Positions 8,658-16,719 of a stretch of 64,000 nucleotides of DNA are shown one piece after another. The notes beneath the pieces were generated by a model that saw only the letters and a list, made by a program, of their open reading frames with translations, did no database searches and had not been told where the DNA came from. The translations under genes were made by a program, and so were the position numbers. The stretch is from JALYYC01 sp963795805 (GTDB lineage Bacteria; Chloroflexota; Dormibacteria; CF-121). Each line of letters begins with the position of its first letter. Positions within the stretch are counted from its first letter, which is position 1. Location: assembly GCA_963795805.1 (NCBI GenBank), contig CAWCIV010000004.1, positions 1,426,001 to 1,490,000 on the forward strand, given 5' to 3'.

Positions 8658-9860
8658 TTACGTCTGCGTTCCGAAAGCCCCTCGCTTGCGCAGCGCCTCG
8701 ACCTCTGATCCCTCGTATCCCGCTTCCTGCAGCAGCGTGTCGCCATCACCGTTCAGTCGGGGCCCGGGGCGATATTCGGGCGTAAAGCCCGAGATCTTGA
8801 TCGGCAGCCCCACCGTGGCGACTTGACCGAGAGCTTGGTGCCAGTAGCTGGCGAGTATGCCTCGCTGCTCCAGCTCCCCGCGATCGAGCGCCGCCTCCAT
8901 CGACCGCACCGGCGCAATGGGGACTCGGCCACGCAGGAGCTTGACCCAGTAGTCGGTCGGCTGCTCGCGCAACCGGCCTTCGAGGATCTTGACCAGTTCG
9001 TCGCGGTGCAGGCGGCGCGCTTCGAAGTCCGTGAATCGCGGATCGTTAACCAGCTCGTCGAGGTCGAGGCCCTCGGCCAGCGCCCGGAAGAACTTCTCCT
9101 TGGCGCAGGCGACGGCAAGGTGGCCGTCGGAGGTCGCGAAGAACTGGAAGGGCACGATGCTCGGATGGCTCGAGCTCGGCGTCCGCTCCCCGCGCACGCC
9201 CGCGGTCAGATACCAGGTCGCCCGATAGTTATGGAAGGCGAGGGCGACGTCATACAGGCTGACATCGACGTCACGCCCGCGGCCGGTGCGCTGTGCCTCC
9301 ATGATCGCGGCCAGCATGCCGATGGCGGCCATCAGGCCGGCGGAGTAGTCGGCGACCGACAGCCCGCTTTTGACCGGCGGACCGCCGGGCTCGCCCGTCA
9401 GCGCCGCCCACCCCGCCTCCGCTTGAATCAGCGGGTCATACCCGGGCTCGGTGCTTCGGTCGCCATCGCGCCCATAGGCGGAGAGCGTGCAACACACGAT
9501 CGCCGGATTGAGCGGACTCAGCGCCTCGTACGTGAGACCGAGCCCGCGCACGACGTCGCCGCGGAGGTTCGCGTAGACGGCCTGCGCGCTCCTGGCAAGG
9601 CGATGGAGGACTTCTTTGCCGGCCTCCGTCTTCAGGTCGAGCACCAGGCTCCGCTTGCCGCGATTGAACGAGTCGAAGTAGAGGCTGTCGCTGCCCTGGT
9701 GCCCAGGTGGCATGTAGCGACTGACATCGCCGCCGGTTCCCGGGTCCTCGATGCGTACGATCTCGGCGCCGAGGTCGGCGAGGTGGAGGGTGCCGAACGG
9801 CCCCGCCCCGAATTGCTCGACGGCGACAATCCGCACGCCGTGGAGGGGACCCTGGTTCAC
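8658..9860 (-). CDS. Class III CoA-transferase (CaiB/BaiF family)
   Basis: This is a 400-residue family III CoA-transferase, the normal length, which moves CoA between carboxylic acids through a covalent aspartyl intermediate. Visible features are the N-terminal LHGVRIVAVEQFGAGPFGTLHLADLGAEIVRIE compressed to its recognisable start (about 6-25), the motif NRGKRSLVLDLK (about 66-77), and GYDPLIQAEAGW with the candidate nucleophile Asp142. It probably activates the acid handled by the MaoC/lyase/dehydrogenase set downstream. The ice-binding relic separates it from that operon, so co-transcription is uncertain. Mesaconyl- or itaconate-CoA transferase is one possibility; succinyl-CoA:acid transferases are equally compatible. 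Confidence 0.92.
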   Translation of the reverse strand: MNQGPLHGVRIVAVEQFGAGPFGTLHLADLGAEIVRIEDPGTGGDVSRYMPPGHQGSDSLYFDSFNRGKRSLVLDLKTEAGKEVLHRLARSAQAVYANLRGDVVRGLGLTYEALSPLNPAIVCCTLSAYGRDGDRSTEPGYDPLIQAEAGWAALTGEPGGPPVKSGLSVADYSAGLMAAIGMLAAIMEAQRTGRGRDVDVSLYDVALAFHNYRATWYLTAGVRGERTPSSSHPSIVPFQFFATSDGHLAVACAKEKFFRALAEGLDLDELVNDPRFTDFEARRLHRDELVKILEGRLREQPTDYWVKLLRGRVPIAPVRSMEAALDRGELEQRGILASYWHQALGQVATVGLPIKISGFTPEYRPGPRLNGDGDTLLQEAGYEGSEVEALRKRGAFGTQT

Positions 9861-9881
9861 CTTCGCATCGTAGGACGAAAC

Positions 9882-10499
9882 TCAATCGCTCCGGTCTTCG
9901 ATTTCCCAGGCGTGGTCGATGGCGTGCCAGGCAGTACGTCGCACCAGGTAACGGATCGGCCAGCCCTTGACGGGGATGGGCGCGCTGCCGGTTCTGAGGG
10001 CCTCCAGGAGCGCGGCGCGTCGCGCTTCGACATCGCTCTCCCGCAGGCCGACCTTGCGCGCATACATGTCTTCGGCGCCCTCGACGTGCTCAACGATTTG
10101 GTCCCGGTCGCGTCCGCCGCCGCGCGGTCCCTTGCGGAGCGATGCCGGTGCGTGGGCAACAACTTGACCGAAGACGGTCCAGGCGGCCTCCAGGAGCGCG
10201 GCGAATCGCGCGGCATCCTTGCCCTTCAGTGGGATCCCGTCGGCTTGCGAGATTGCCTCGGGGACGCCGAAGTCCGTGCCGGCCGACCCCTTCAGCAGTT
10301 CCACGACGTTGAACCTGCCGGCTGCCTCGGGGTCGAACGGGATCCGGGCGGCCTTTCCGATCTCCGCATATCGCATCGCCGTGGCTCGCAGCCTGTCGAG
10401 CGCGGCGTCCTCCGTCTTACCCGACCGACTCCATCCCGGCCACTGGATCGCACTGGCGAAGACGAGCTTTTTGCCGAGCTCGAGATAGACATCAGTCAT
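9882..10499 (-). CDS. DinB-like protein
   Basis: This 205-residue protein contains the spaced histidines of the DinB/YfiT four-helix-bundle fold: VEHVEGAEDMYARKV (first His) and AWHAIDHAWEIEDR near the C-terminus (HxxxH-type pair), which typically bind a divalent metal. Function of this subgroup is unknown; some relatives are thiol-dependent transferases. It lies one base after the stop of the PLP-enzyme gene and 21 bases before the CoA-transferase gene on the same strand, consistent with one transcript. Confidence 0.7.
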   Translation of the reverse strand: MTDVYLELGKKLVFASAIQWPGWSRSGKTEDAALDRLRATAMRYAEIGKAARIPFDPEAAGRFNVVELLKGSAGTDFGVPEAISQADGIPLKGKDAARFAALLEAAWTVFGQVVAHAPASLRKGPRGGGRDRDQIVEHVEGAEDMYARKVGLRESDVEARRAALLEALRTGSAPIPVKGWPIRYLVRRTAWHAIDHAWEIEDRSD

Positions 10500-10500
10500 G

Positions 10501-11595
10501 TCATTGCCAGCCTCTCGCGTCGACTCGGAGCCAGCGGGGGGCGCTGCCAGCCGTGGCCAGCAGGACCGCGGGATGCAGGTTGACAGTCGTGCACGCGTGC
10601 GCCGGGATGATCACAACGCGGTCGCCGATCGCCAGCCCGGTGTTCTCGGGTGCCGTCAGCACGCCGTGTTCCTCGCTCAGCCGCGCCACCGAGAGGTGGT
10701 CATGGCCAAGCACGATGCCGTAGCCGCTGAGGCCGGCGACGCGCAGGTCGGCTGCCAGCGCCTTGGACCCTGCGTCGACGACCGCGCGGTCGGCCGCCGG
10801 TGTGGAGACGACCGTGGACACGACCACCAGGGCGCAGTCCTCGAGTCCGTGCGCCCCGAGCGTGACATTGTTGGCGTCGCCGTAAACGTACGTGCCGGGT
10901 CGCATCTCCGTGATGCCGGGCCTGACGGACAGCCCTGCGGTCGGCGTCGATCCGAGACTTAGCTCCCGCACCACGATGCCGGCGTCCTTCAGCATCGCCG
11001 CGGTCGACAGGATTGCCTCGCTCTCCTGGTCCGCGGCGCGCTGCCGGCTCGCCTGGTCGATTGCCGCGTAGGAGTGACCCCCATGGGTGATCAGGCCGCG
11101 GAAGCGATCGGCGCCGATCACCTCGACCAGCGTCATGACCGCGCGAACGGTCGGGGCACCGGGGAGTGTCCCGATGCGATGCTGGCCCGGGTCGACCTCC
11201 CAGAGCACCTCGACTCGCGATGGCACGGCGCGTGCCACCGCGACATCGTCGAGGGAAACCGCGAGGCGATCGAGGCGGTCGGCGAGCGCGGCCAGGCGAT
11301 GCAGTTTGGCGTCACCGACCGGTGGATGCGCGATCAACAGATCTCCTACCCCCGCCTCGGCAAAGGTCTCGGCTTCGGTCATGGTCGCGGCGGTCAGGCC
11401 GACCGCGCCGTGCGCCATCTGGCGTCGCGCCACCTCGGCGCTCTTGTGGGTCTTCGCGTGTGGTCGAAGATTGACCCGGCGCTCACGAGCGACCCGAGCC
11501 ATCCGCGCCAGGTTCCGCTCCATGACGGCCTCATCGACAACGGCAATCGGTGTCAGGAACGGCGCCGCCGCGTTAAGCGCGCGCTCGACGATCAC
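10501..11595 (-). CDS. D-threonine aldolase / D-serine dehydratase-like PLP enzyme
   Basis: This is a fold-type III (alanine-racemase-like) PLP enzyme of about 364 residues. The PLP lysine is in RPHAKTHKS (about Lys48). The C-terminal metal site of the D-threonine aldolase/DSD1 group is visible as PAHACTTVNLHP (His...Cys). The middle contains the LITHGGHSY and SLGSTPT phosphate-binding stretches. The frame stays open to 11724, but the segment above 11595 overlaps the DUF2461 gene and has no family similarity, so I chose GTG 11595, ten bases after that gene's stop. It may act on a D-hydroxy amino acid; the natural substrate is not predictable. Confidence 0.85.
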   Translation of the reverse strand: MIVERALNAAAPFLTPIAVVDEAVMERNLARMARVARERRVNLRPHAKTHKSAEVARRQMAHGAVGLTAATMTEAETFAEAGVGDLLIAHPPVGDAKLHRLAALADRLDRLAVSLDDVAVARAVPSRVEVLWEVDPGQHRIGTLPGAPTVRAVMTLVEVIGADRFRGLITHGGHSYAAIDQASRQRAADQESEAILSTAAMLKDAGIVVRELSLGSTPTAGLSVRPGITEMRPGTYVYGDANNVTLGAHGLEDCALVVVSTVVSTPAADRAVVDAGSKALAADLRVAGLSGYGIVLGHDHLSVARLSEEHGVLTAPENTGLAIGDRVVIIPAHACTTVNLHPAVLLATAGSAPRWLRVDARGWQ

Positions 11596-11603
11596 TCCGG
11601 CGA

Positions 11604-12296
11604 TCAGCGGTGCCGCGGTGGCTGGCTGGAGGGCTTCACATTCGCGTCGAGCCAGGTGGTCAGCGGGCGGGCATCGTGCCAGACTCCGCGAATCCGGGTC
11701 AGGAACTCCGGCGTGTGGAACCACGGTGCCGGTTTGAATGTCCGGTTGATCCAGGACGAGCTGGCCCGCAGGAGTTCGCCGCGCGGATGGTCCTGCGCGT
11801 AGCCCCCCGGAACGCGCTTCAAGGTCGGCTCCGCCGTGTCGTAGCCTTCCTTCTTCAAGTCGGCAAGGATCTGCGCCAACTTCTCGCCCGGCTTGCCGGC
11901 CACGGCATCGCGATAGCGGGTCAGCTGATCGGAGGCCATCTCGTGGCTGCCGGCCCCCACATAAAGGTTGTCGTGGGAAAGCTGCAGATAGTAGCCGCTG
12001 GCATGCCGGGCCGAGGTGAAGACCGCCGAGACGTGTTCACTGTACGGGCGCTTGTCCTTCGCGAAGCGCAGATCGCGGTTGATCCGGAACATCTTGCTGT
12101 CCCATTCTGATCCGAGCTCCCGCTCGAGCTCTTGGATCAAGGCGAGCATCGCACGCTTGCAGGCGTTCTCGTAGACGTCCCGGTGAGCGTCGAAGTACGC
12201 CTTCGAGTTGTCCTTGTGCAGGCCCCTGAGGAACGTCATCGCCTCCTTGGGCCAGCCGCTAAACCGGTCGAGCTCTGGCGCTGTCCTGGACTTCAT
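11604..12296 (-). CDS. DUF2461 (TIGR02453) family protein
   Basis: This is a protein of about 230 residues with the DUF2461 hallmarks: FLRGLHKDNSKAYFDAHR near the start, RINRDLRFAKDKRPY in the first third, and the GYYLQLSHDNLYVGAG strand pair. Function of the family is unknown. The frame is open to 12353, but the ATG at 12296 is preceded by a GGGAAGG stretch and starts just before the conserved region, so I prefer it. It is the first gene of the minus-strand set running down to the CoA-transferase, and is divergent from the helical membrane-protein gene at 12533. Confidence 0.85.
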   Translation of the reverse strand: MKSRTAPELDRFSGWPKEAMTFLRGLHKDNSKAYFDAHRDVYENACKRAMLALIQELERELGSEWDSKMFRINRDLRFAKDKRPYSEHVSAVFTSARHASGYYLQLSHDNLYVGAGSHEMASDQLTRYRDAVAGKPGEKLAQILADLKKEGYDTAEPTLKRVPGGYAQDHPRGELLRASSSWINRTFKPAPWFHTPEFLTRIRGVWHDARPLTTWLDANVKPSSQPPRHR

Positions 12297-12532
12297 CCTT
12301 CCCAACCCCTTTGACGATCTTCTTGAATCTATTCTGACGCGCCAGTGTTGCACTTCTAGCGATCACTCCCCGCGCCCGAGTTCGAGGCGCTGTTCAAACG
12401 GGGAACCGGCTGGAATACGGCCGCCTGACTCCCGGCAGCTGCCCCCAACTCAGGTGATAGCCAGTGCTGGATAAAACCTGATAATGTCCTACTCAGGTAC
12501 AAGCGCGGGCATTCGGGGGAAAGGAGCGTCTG
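12297..12532. other. Divergent intergenic region
   Basis: No gene is seen in this 236-base stretch between divergent genes. It is more A/T-rich near 12470-12490, where GATAAT (12480-12485) could be a -10 box for the plus-strand gene. A good ribosome site (AAAGGAG) lies just upstream of 12533. No clear -35 box or operator was recognised. Confidence 0.4.
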
Positions 12533-13135
12533 ATGGACCAAACCACCTTGCTGGCAATCGTCGCTGTCGTGGTCGTGATCGTGGTGATCGCGCTGATCTC
12601 GATGATCGTCCGGCGCGGACGGTCGCAGCGGCTCAAGTCCAAGTTTGGGCCTGAATACGATCGGGCTGTCCAGGCAACCGGCAACCGAGGCAAGGCCGAA
12701 AAGGACCTCGAATCGCGCCAGAAGCGGCGCGAGCAACTCAATATCCGCCCCCTCGACCCGGGGCTCCGCGACCGCTATTCGCGCGAGTGGATGCAGGTGC
12801 AGGCGGACTTCGTCGATGCGCCGAGTGATGCCGTGCGCCGCGCGGACCAGCTGGTGACCCAGGTGATGCGCGAGCGTGGCTATCCGACGGACAACTTTGA
12901 GCAGCGCTCGGCCGACGTGTCGGTCGACCACCCGCGGGTGGTCGAGGAGTACCGCGCCGCCCAGAAGATCTCGATGGCGAACCGCGAAAACCAGGCCAGC
13001 ACCGAGGACCTACGTCAGGCGATGCGGCACTACCGCTCGCTGTTCGACGATCTCCTCGGCAAGAGCGAGACCACGCCGCAATCGGAATCGGCCGCCGCGC
13101 ACAGCGAGCGTCCGCGAAGTGAGGGAGGAAAGTAA
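12533..13135 (+). CDS. Membrane-anchored helical protein of unknown function
   Basis: This 200-residue protein has one N-terminal membrane helix (about 6-26: LLAIVAVVVVIVVIALISMI), then a basic, charged, mostly helical region (RLKSKFGPEYDRAV..., 34-47). A C-terminal domain opens with REWMQVQADFVDAPSDAVRR and closes with NQASTEDLRQAMRHYRSLFDDLL. I do not know its function; proteins with the KFGPEYDR motif are common as hypotheticals in GC-rich bacteria. The C-terminal domain is repeated as a separate protein in the next gene, whose ATG at 13135 overlaps this stop codon region. AAAGGAG precedes the ATG. Confidence 0.75.
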   Translation: MDQTTLLAIVAVVVVIVVIALISMIVRRGRSQRLKSKFGPEYDRAVQATGNRGKAEKDLESRQKRREQLNIRPLDPGLRDRYSREWMQVQADFVDAPSDAVRRADQLVTQVMRERGYPTDNFEQRSADVSVDHPRVVEEYRAAQKISMANRENQASTEDLRQAMRHYRSLFDDLLGKSETTPQSESAAAHSERPRSEGGK

Positions 13136-13506
13136 TGAAGGACCAGAACCCGGAACAGGAACGACAGGTGGCGACCGAGGACCCCACCGCTTCGCGCCCG
13201 CAGGCGAGGGCGGAGTTCCAATCCATCGAACGAGGGAATGGCGGCCTGATTGGCAACCAGGAGATGGATCGATTTTCGTCGCAGTGGACGAGCATCCAGG
13301 CGGCCTTCGTCGACGAGCCCAAGAAGGCCGTCGAGCAAGCGGACAAACTGGTCGAGGAAGTTATTCAGCATCTCTCGCAGATGTTTTCCAGCGAGCGGAA
13401 GAAGCTCGAGGGGCAATGGTCGCGGGGCGATTCCGCCTCGACGGAAGACCTGCGGGTTGCGCTGCAGCGCTACCGTCAGTTCTTCCAGAGCCTCCTTCGT
13501 ACCTAA
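13135..13506 (+). CDS. Soluble paralogue of the C-terminal domain of the preceding protein
   Basis: This 123-residue hydrophilic protein has SQWTSIQAAFVDEPKKAVEQ, then STEDLRVALQRYRQFFQSLL, aligning with the C-terminal domain of the protein at 12533-13135 (matching W..(V/I)QA.FVD.P..AV and STEDLR.A...YR). It lacks the membrane helix. The start codon overlaps the preceding stop by one base, so the two are coupled and probably interact. Unknown function. Confidence 0.75.
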   Translation: MKDQNPEQERQVATEDPTASRPQARAEFQSIERGNGGLIGNQEMDRFSSQWTSIQAAFVDEPKKAVEQADKLVEEVIQHLSQMFSSERKKLEGQWSRGDSASTEDLRVALQRYRQFFQSLLRT

Positions 13507-13510
13507 ACCA

Positions 13511-13542
13511 TTCCCCCTCGCGGGGTCGGGACGGGGAAGGGG
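13511..13542 (+). repeat. Diverged copy of the C/G-rich palindromic repeat
   Basis: A CCCCCTC-GCGGGG hairpin followed by GGGG, GGG, GGGG and GGGG runs with 2-base loops. It resembles the repeat family at 36.2, 37.2, 41.7 and 49.9 kb. It lies between the helical-protein gene and the PhzF gene, so it would be in the sense strand of the PhzF leader. Confidence 0.6.
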
Positions 13543-13563
13543 TAATACTTATGCTTGTTCGGT

Positions 13564-14475
13564 ATGACTTACCCAATCCGAATCGTCGACGTCTTCACCG
13601 AGCGCCCGTTCGCCGGCAACCAGCTGGCGGTCGTCCTGGCTGCCGATGGGATCGCTGGTGAGACGATGCAATCCGTTGCGCGCGAGATGAACTTCGCGGA
13701 GACGACGTTTGTCCTCCACGCCGAGGATCGCGACCATGCGGCCAGGATCCGGATCTTCACGCCGGCAACCGAACTGCCATTCGCCGGGCACCCTACCGTC
13801 GGGACCGCGTGGGTGCTCTGGAGTGAAGGCCGCATCTCGGGCGCCGCGAACGGCTTCACGCTCGAGGAGAACGTCGGTCCCGTCAAGGTGCGGCTGCAGC
13901 GCGATGGGGACCGTGAGCTGGTCTGGATGACCCACCCGAGCGTGAACTTTGGCGAAACCATCGACGATCGCTTATCCGTCGCCTCGGCGCTCGGCCTGAC
14001 TGAGAAGGACCTCCTGGCCAAAGCCCCCGTGCAAGTGGCGAGTACGGGGAATCCCTTTCTGTTCGTTCCTTTGCGCGATCGACGCGCGGTCGATGCCGCC
14101 TCCTCGGATCGAGACCGCCTCACGGGACTCTTCAAAAACCGCGAACCTCGAGCGGTCTTCATGTTCGCGGTCGATAGTCCGCAAAAGCTCTACAGCCGGA
14201 TGTTCGCGCCCCACCTGCTCGGTATCCACGAGGACGCCGCAACGGGATCGGCGGCCGGCCCCCTGGGCGCCTATTCCGTCAAACATGGCCTCATTCCGCG
14301 TGCGGCGACCGTGTCGATCGTCAACGAGCAGGGGACCAAGATGGGCCGTCCGAGTTTCCTCCACATCGAGCTCGCCTATCCGAACGATGGCGAGCTCCCG
14401 ACCAGGATCGAGGTCGGCGGTTCGGTGGTCCCGGTCGTCAGTGGCGAGCTGACGCTACCGAATGGAAAGGCGTGA
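13564..14475 (+). CDS. PhzF-family isomerase/epimerase
   Basis: This 303-residue protein has the diaminopimelate-epimerase-like double fold of the PhzF family. It opens with IRIVDVFTERPFAGNQLAVV, carries the catalytic-type Glu in EMNFAETTFV (about Glu46), the phosphate-like loop ELPFAGHPTVGTAWVL, and GIHEDAATGSAAGPLGAYSV near the C-terminus. The substrate of most PhzF-like proteins is unknown. The ATG at 13564 directly precedes the conserved start; a TTG nine bases upstream is possible. It overlaps the RidA gene by 4 bases (GTGA), so the two proteins may work in one pathway that yields reactive enamines. Confidence 0.9.
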   Translation: MTYPIRIVDVFTERPFAGNQLAVVLAADGIAGETMQSVAREMNFAETTFVLHAEDRDHAARIRIFTPATELPFAGHPTVGTAWVLWSEGRISGAANGFTLEENVGPVKVRLQRDGDRELVWMTHPSVNFGETIDDRLSVASALGLTEKDLLAKAPVQVASTGNPFLFVPLRDRRAVDAASSDRDRLTGLFKNREPRAVFMFAVDSPQKLYSRMFAPHLLGIHEDAATGSAAGPLGAYSVKHGLIPRAATVSIVNEQGTKMGRPSFLHIELAYPNDGELPTRIEVGGSVVPVVSGELTLPNGKA

Positions 14476-14819
14476 GCACCGCGCGCGCCCCATACAGCCC
14501 GTTCCGCGCCTTCGGCGACCTGGTCGCGTTCTCCGGTCAGGTGGGCCTCCGTGAGGGCAAGCTGGTACCCGGCGGTTTCCTGCCAGAACTGCATCAATGC
14601 CTTGAAAACCTCAGCCGGCTGCTCGAGCAGGCGGGCGTAAAGCGAACCGACATCGTCAAGACGACGGTATTCCTCGCCGACATTGCCGACTGGCCGATCC
14701 TTAATCCACCGTGGATCGACTACTTCGGCGACCCACCGCCGGCACGGACCGCCATCGCGGTCAGTGCCTTGCCCTATGGCGCCCGCGTCGAGGTCGAAGC
14801 CTGGGCGGTGCGTCCGTGA
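14472..14819 (+). CDS. RidA-family reactive intermediate deaminase-like protein
   Basis: This is a 115-residue YjgF/RidA domain protein. Visible motifs are AFGDLVAFSGQVGL, the conserved QCLENLSRLLEQAGVKRTDIVKTTVFL block, and ARTAIAVSALPYGARVEVEAWA, in which Arg and Glu form the ligand pocket. RidA proteins hydrolyse enamine/imine intermediates, but this subtype ends without the usual IEA and may differ. GTG 14472 overlaps the PhzF stop codon. It is followed by a convergent DinB gene. Confidence 0.9.
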   Translation: MSTARAPYSPFRAFGDLVAFSGQVGLREGKLVPGGFLPELHQCLENLSRLLEQAGVKRTDIVKTTVFLADIADWPILNPPWIDYFGDPPPARTAIAVSALPYGARVEVEAWAVRP

Positions 14820-14860
14820 GACACTCGTAAGTCCGGGCAGCTGAGATCGAAGGTAGCGCG

Positions 14861-15412
14861 TCAGTTCGCGGCGTGAGCGCGCACGGTCTGAAGCGCCAGA
14901 TCGACCTCGCCCAGATGGATCCGGACATGTGAGATCGGTGGCCGCGCGAGGATCTGCCAGGTGGGCAGTCCGGCGAGGCTGCTGACCTCCGCCCAGATCG
15001 GAGGCTCGAGGTAGCGTGGATTGGACCGCTGGTGACCGTGGAGGTCGGGCACCTGGTCGAGGTCGGTGTCGGCGACGGACTTGAGCCAGCCAAGGCTCGT
15101 TGTTCTGACGGCGCCGAGGTAGTTTCGAAGGTCGTCTTTCGAAACGCTGTGGGCGACCTGGTCGGCAAGGTCATTCGTGATCCCGGCACCGTACGCCGCC
15201 TCCGCCGCGAGCAGCCGCTTCCACTCCGGCCGGTCGGCAACCTCCGGCACGCCCTGGATCGCGCAGTGAATTGCCCAGTCGATGATCCGCGATGTGTGCC
15301 AGAGCGTGAAGCCCGGCAGGCTCGCACTGGGGATGGGCCGGGTGGTCCACTCCTGGTCCGTGACCTTCTGGATCCGCTCGTCCAGCAGGTTGAAGGAGGC
15401 GGTCAGTTGCAT
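14861..15412 (-). CDS. DinB-family protein
   Basis: This is a helical DinB-superfamily protein of about 183 residues. It begins MQLTASFNLLDERIQKVTDQEW and has GFTLWHTSRIIDWAIHC (first metal His) and PISHVRIHLGEVD (C-terminal His pair). The frame is open to 15598, but the added residues are low-complexity basic sequence overlapping a terminator. The ATG at 15412 is preceded by AAGGAC at good spacing; GTG 15436 is an alternative. Family members include thiol S-transferases and unknowns. Convergent with RidA. Confidence 0.8.
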   Translation of the reverse strand: MQLTASFNLLDERIQKVTDQEWTTRPIPSASLPGFTLWHTSRIIDWAIHCAIQGVPEVADRPEWKRLLAAEAAYGAGITNDLADQVAHSVSKDDLRNYLGAVRTTSLGWLKSVADTDLDQVPDLHGHQRSNPRYLEPPIWAEVSSLAGLPTWQILARPPISHVRIHLGEVDLALQTVRAHAAN

Positions 15413-15458
15413 CTGGAGGACGTCCTTTCCGGTCACCCCCTTAGGGTAACGCTCCGGA

Positions 15459-15495
15459 AAAGAAAACGGCGCCACATCAAACGATGAGGCGCCGT
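15459..15495 (-). terminator. Intrinsic terminator after the small P/Q/W-rich gene
   Basis: Arms at 15466-15478 and 15483-15495 form a 13-bp stem with one mismatch and a 4-base loop. On the minus strand it is followed by a TTTTCTTTT tract. It ends the short gene at 15507-15683 before the DinB gene begins. Confidence 0.85.
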
Positions 15496-15506
15496 CCTTT
15501 GCTCGG

Positions 15507-15683
15507 TTAGCGGTTGGGCTGCGACGGCTGGCTCGGCCAGGTCGTCGCCGGCTTGGTGTCGGGCTGCTTGCTCGGCCACTGCTGGCCCGGGTTGCCACCC
15601 TGCTTGCCAGGCCACTGCTGCGGTTGCGGTTGGCCGGGCTTCTGGCCCTGACGCTCCTCGCGCTTGCTTCCGTGTGTCTTCAT
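15507..15683 (-). CDS. Small Pro/Gln/Trp-rich hydrophilic protein
   Basis: This is a 58-residue protein, MKTHGSKREERQGQKPGQ onwards, made almost entirely of Q, P, G, K, W and T with repeated QQWP-K-Q units and no predicted globular core. Three things support it as real: an AGGAGGACTC ribosome site directly before the ATG, its own stop, and an intrinsic terminator right after. I do not recognise it. Composition recalls small stress- or desiccation-related disordered proteins, but that is only a guess. Confidence 0.65.
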   Translation of the reverse strand: MKTHGSKREERQGQKPGQPQPQQWPGKQGGNPGQQWPSKQPDTKPATTWPSQPSQPNR

Positions 15684-15990
15684 GAGTCCTCCTGCGGAGT
15701 ATTCGCTCGATCGGCCCAAAGGCCTGTCGATTCGTTTCCACGATATGCCGCGGGGCGAGCCTCAACCTAACGTGGCCGAATCTTGACCCGTTTCCGCAGC
15801 CGGGCGACGACTTGGTGTCAGTCTCAGCCTGAAAGGGGCCGGCCGTTACCCAACTGAGAACGAGCAGTGACATAGGCGCGGCCTCACCTCATGCTCGGCG
15901 ATACACCAATCTCCTAGTCGCTGCGCCGTGACCTCGGTTTCCTGCGTCTGATGGGTGGAATTTATCTGCCGGTAAGCGAAGGAGATCGAA
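15684..15990. other. Divergent intergenic region
   Basis: This stretch of about 300 bases separates the small minus-strand gene from the L,D-transpeptidase gene. I see a GCGAAGGAGATCG ribosome site directly before 15991, but no recognisable gene, operator or clear promoter box. Confidence 0.4.
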
Positions 15991-16710
15991 ATGGTAGCGA
16001 CAAATCCGACTCGGAATCATTCTCTGGCAGGCCAGATCGTGGGCGTCATCGCCATCACCCTGGGACTGTCAGTGGCCGCCTTCGGCGCCTACGCCGGCGT
16101 CTCGATCGTAACCAGTTACGCGGCCCGCGCCGTGAACGGATCGCCCGCCGGCGGTCCGCAAGGCAGCCTGCCGGGGCCGGTGACGATCCCGTCGGCGACG
16201 CCGGACTCGACCCCCGCCGCCAGGCCTACGCCCGATCCGACGCCGGCGCCGACCCCGACGCCAGCGGCAACGCCCACGCCCGCTCCCGTTGCCACGCCGG
16301 TTACGGCGGCTCAGGCCGGTGACGGGAAGCTGATCATCATTTCCCTGGCATCGCAGCGGTTGACCGCCTACGACAACGGCACCGTCTTTGTGACCAGCGT
16401 GGTCGCCAGCGGCCGACCGGCCCTCGCGACGCCCGTCGGCACTTTCCATATCAAGGCGAAGTACACCCCGTATAAGTTCGTCTCGCCCTGGCCACGAGGC
16501 AGCCAGTACTGGTACCCGACGGAGTGGGTTTCCTATGCGATGCTGTTCGCCGACGACGGCTACTTCCTCCACGACGCGCCCTGGCGGACGGTCTACGGGC
16601 CGGGCGCCAATCTGACCCAGGGCACGCACGGTTGCATCAACGTTCCGTCATCCGTCATGGCCAAGCTCTACGGCTGGACGAGCGTCGGTACCACCGTCGT
16701 CATCCAGTAG
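15991..16710 (+). CDS. L,D-transpeptidase (YkuD domain), exported
   Basis: This 239-residue envelope protein probably forms 3-3 cross-links in peptidoglycan or attaches proteins to it. Domains: an N-terminal membrane/signal segment (about 14-46), a Pro-Thr-Ala linker (about 62-106), and a YkuD catalytic domain (about 112-239) opening KLIIISLASQRLTAYDNG. The catalytic motif is GTHGCINVP with His213 and Cys215, preceded by a second conserved His in YFLHDAPW (His194). AAGGAG lies upstream of the ATG. The next gene, also exported, starts ten bases after its stop. Confidence 0.92.
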   Translation: MVATNPTRNHSLAGQIVGVIAITLGLSVAAFGAYAGVSIVTSYAARAVNGSPAGGPQGSLPGPVTIPSATPDSTPAARPTPDPTPAPTPTPAATPTPAPVATPVTAAQAGDGKLIIISLASQRLTAYDNGTVFVTSVVASGRPALATPVGTFHIKAKYTPYKFVSPWPRGSQYWYPTEWVSYAMLFADDGYFLHDAPWRTVYGPGANLTQGTHGCINVPSSVMAKLYGWTSVGTTVVIQ

Positions 16711-16719
16711 TCTCGGATC

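Noticed and set aside
8823..10583. Long 586-residue plus-strand frame
   Set aside because: It is antisense to the CoA-transferase and DinB-like genes and has no recognisable domain; such frames are common in GC-rich DNA.
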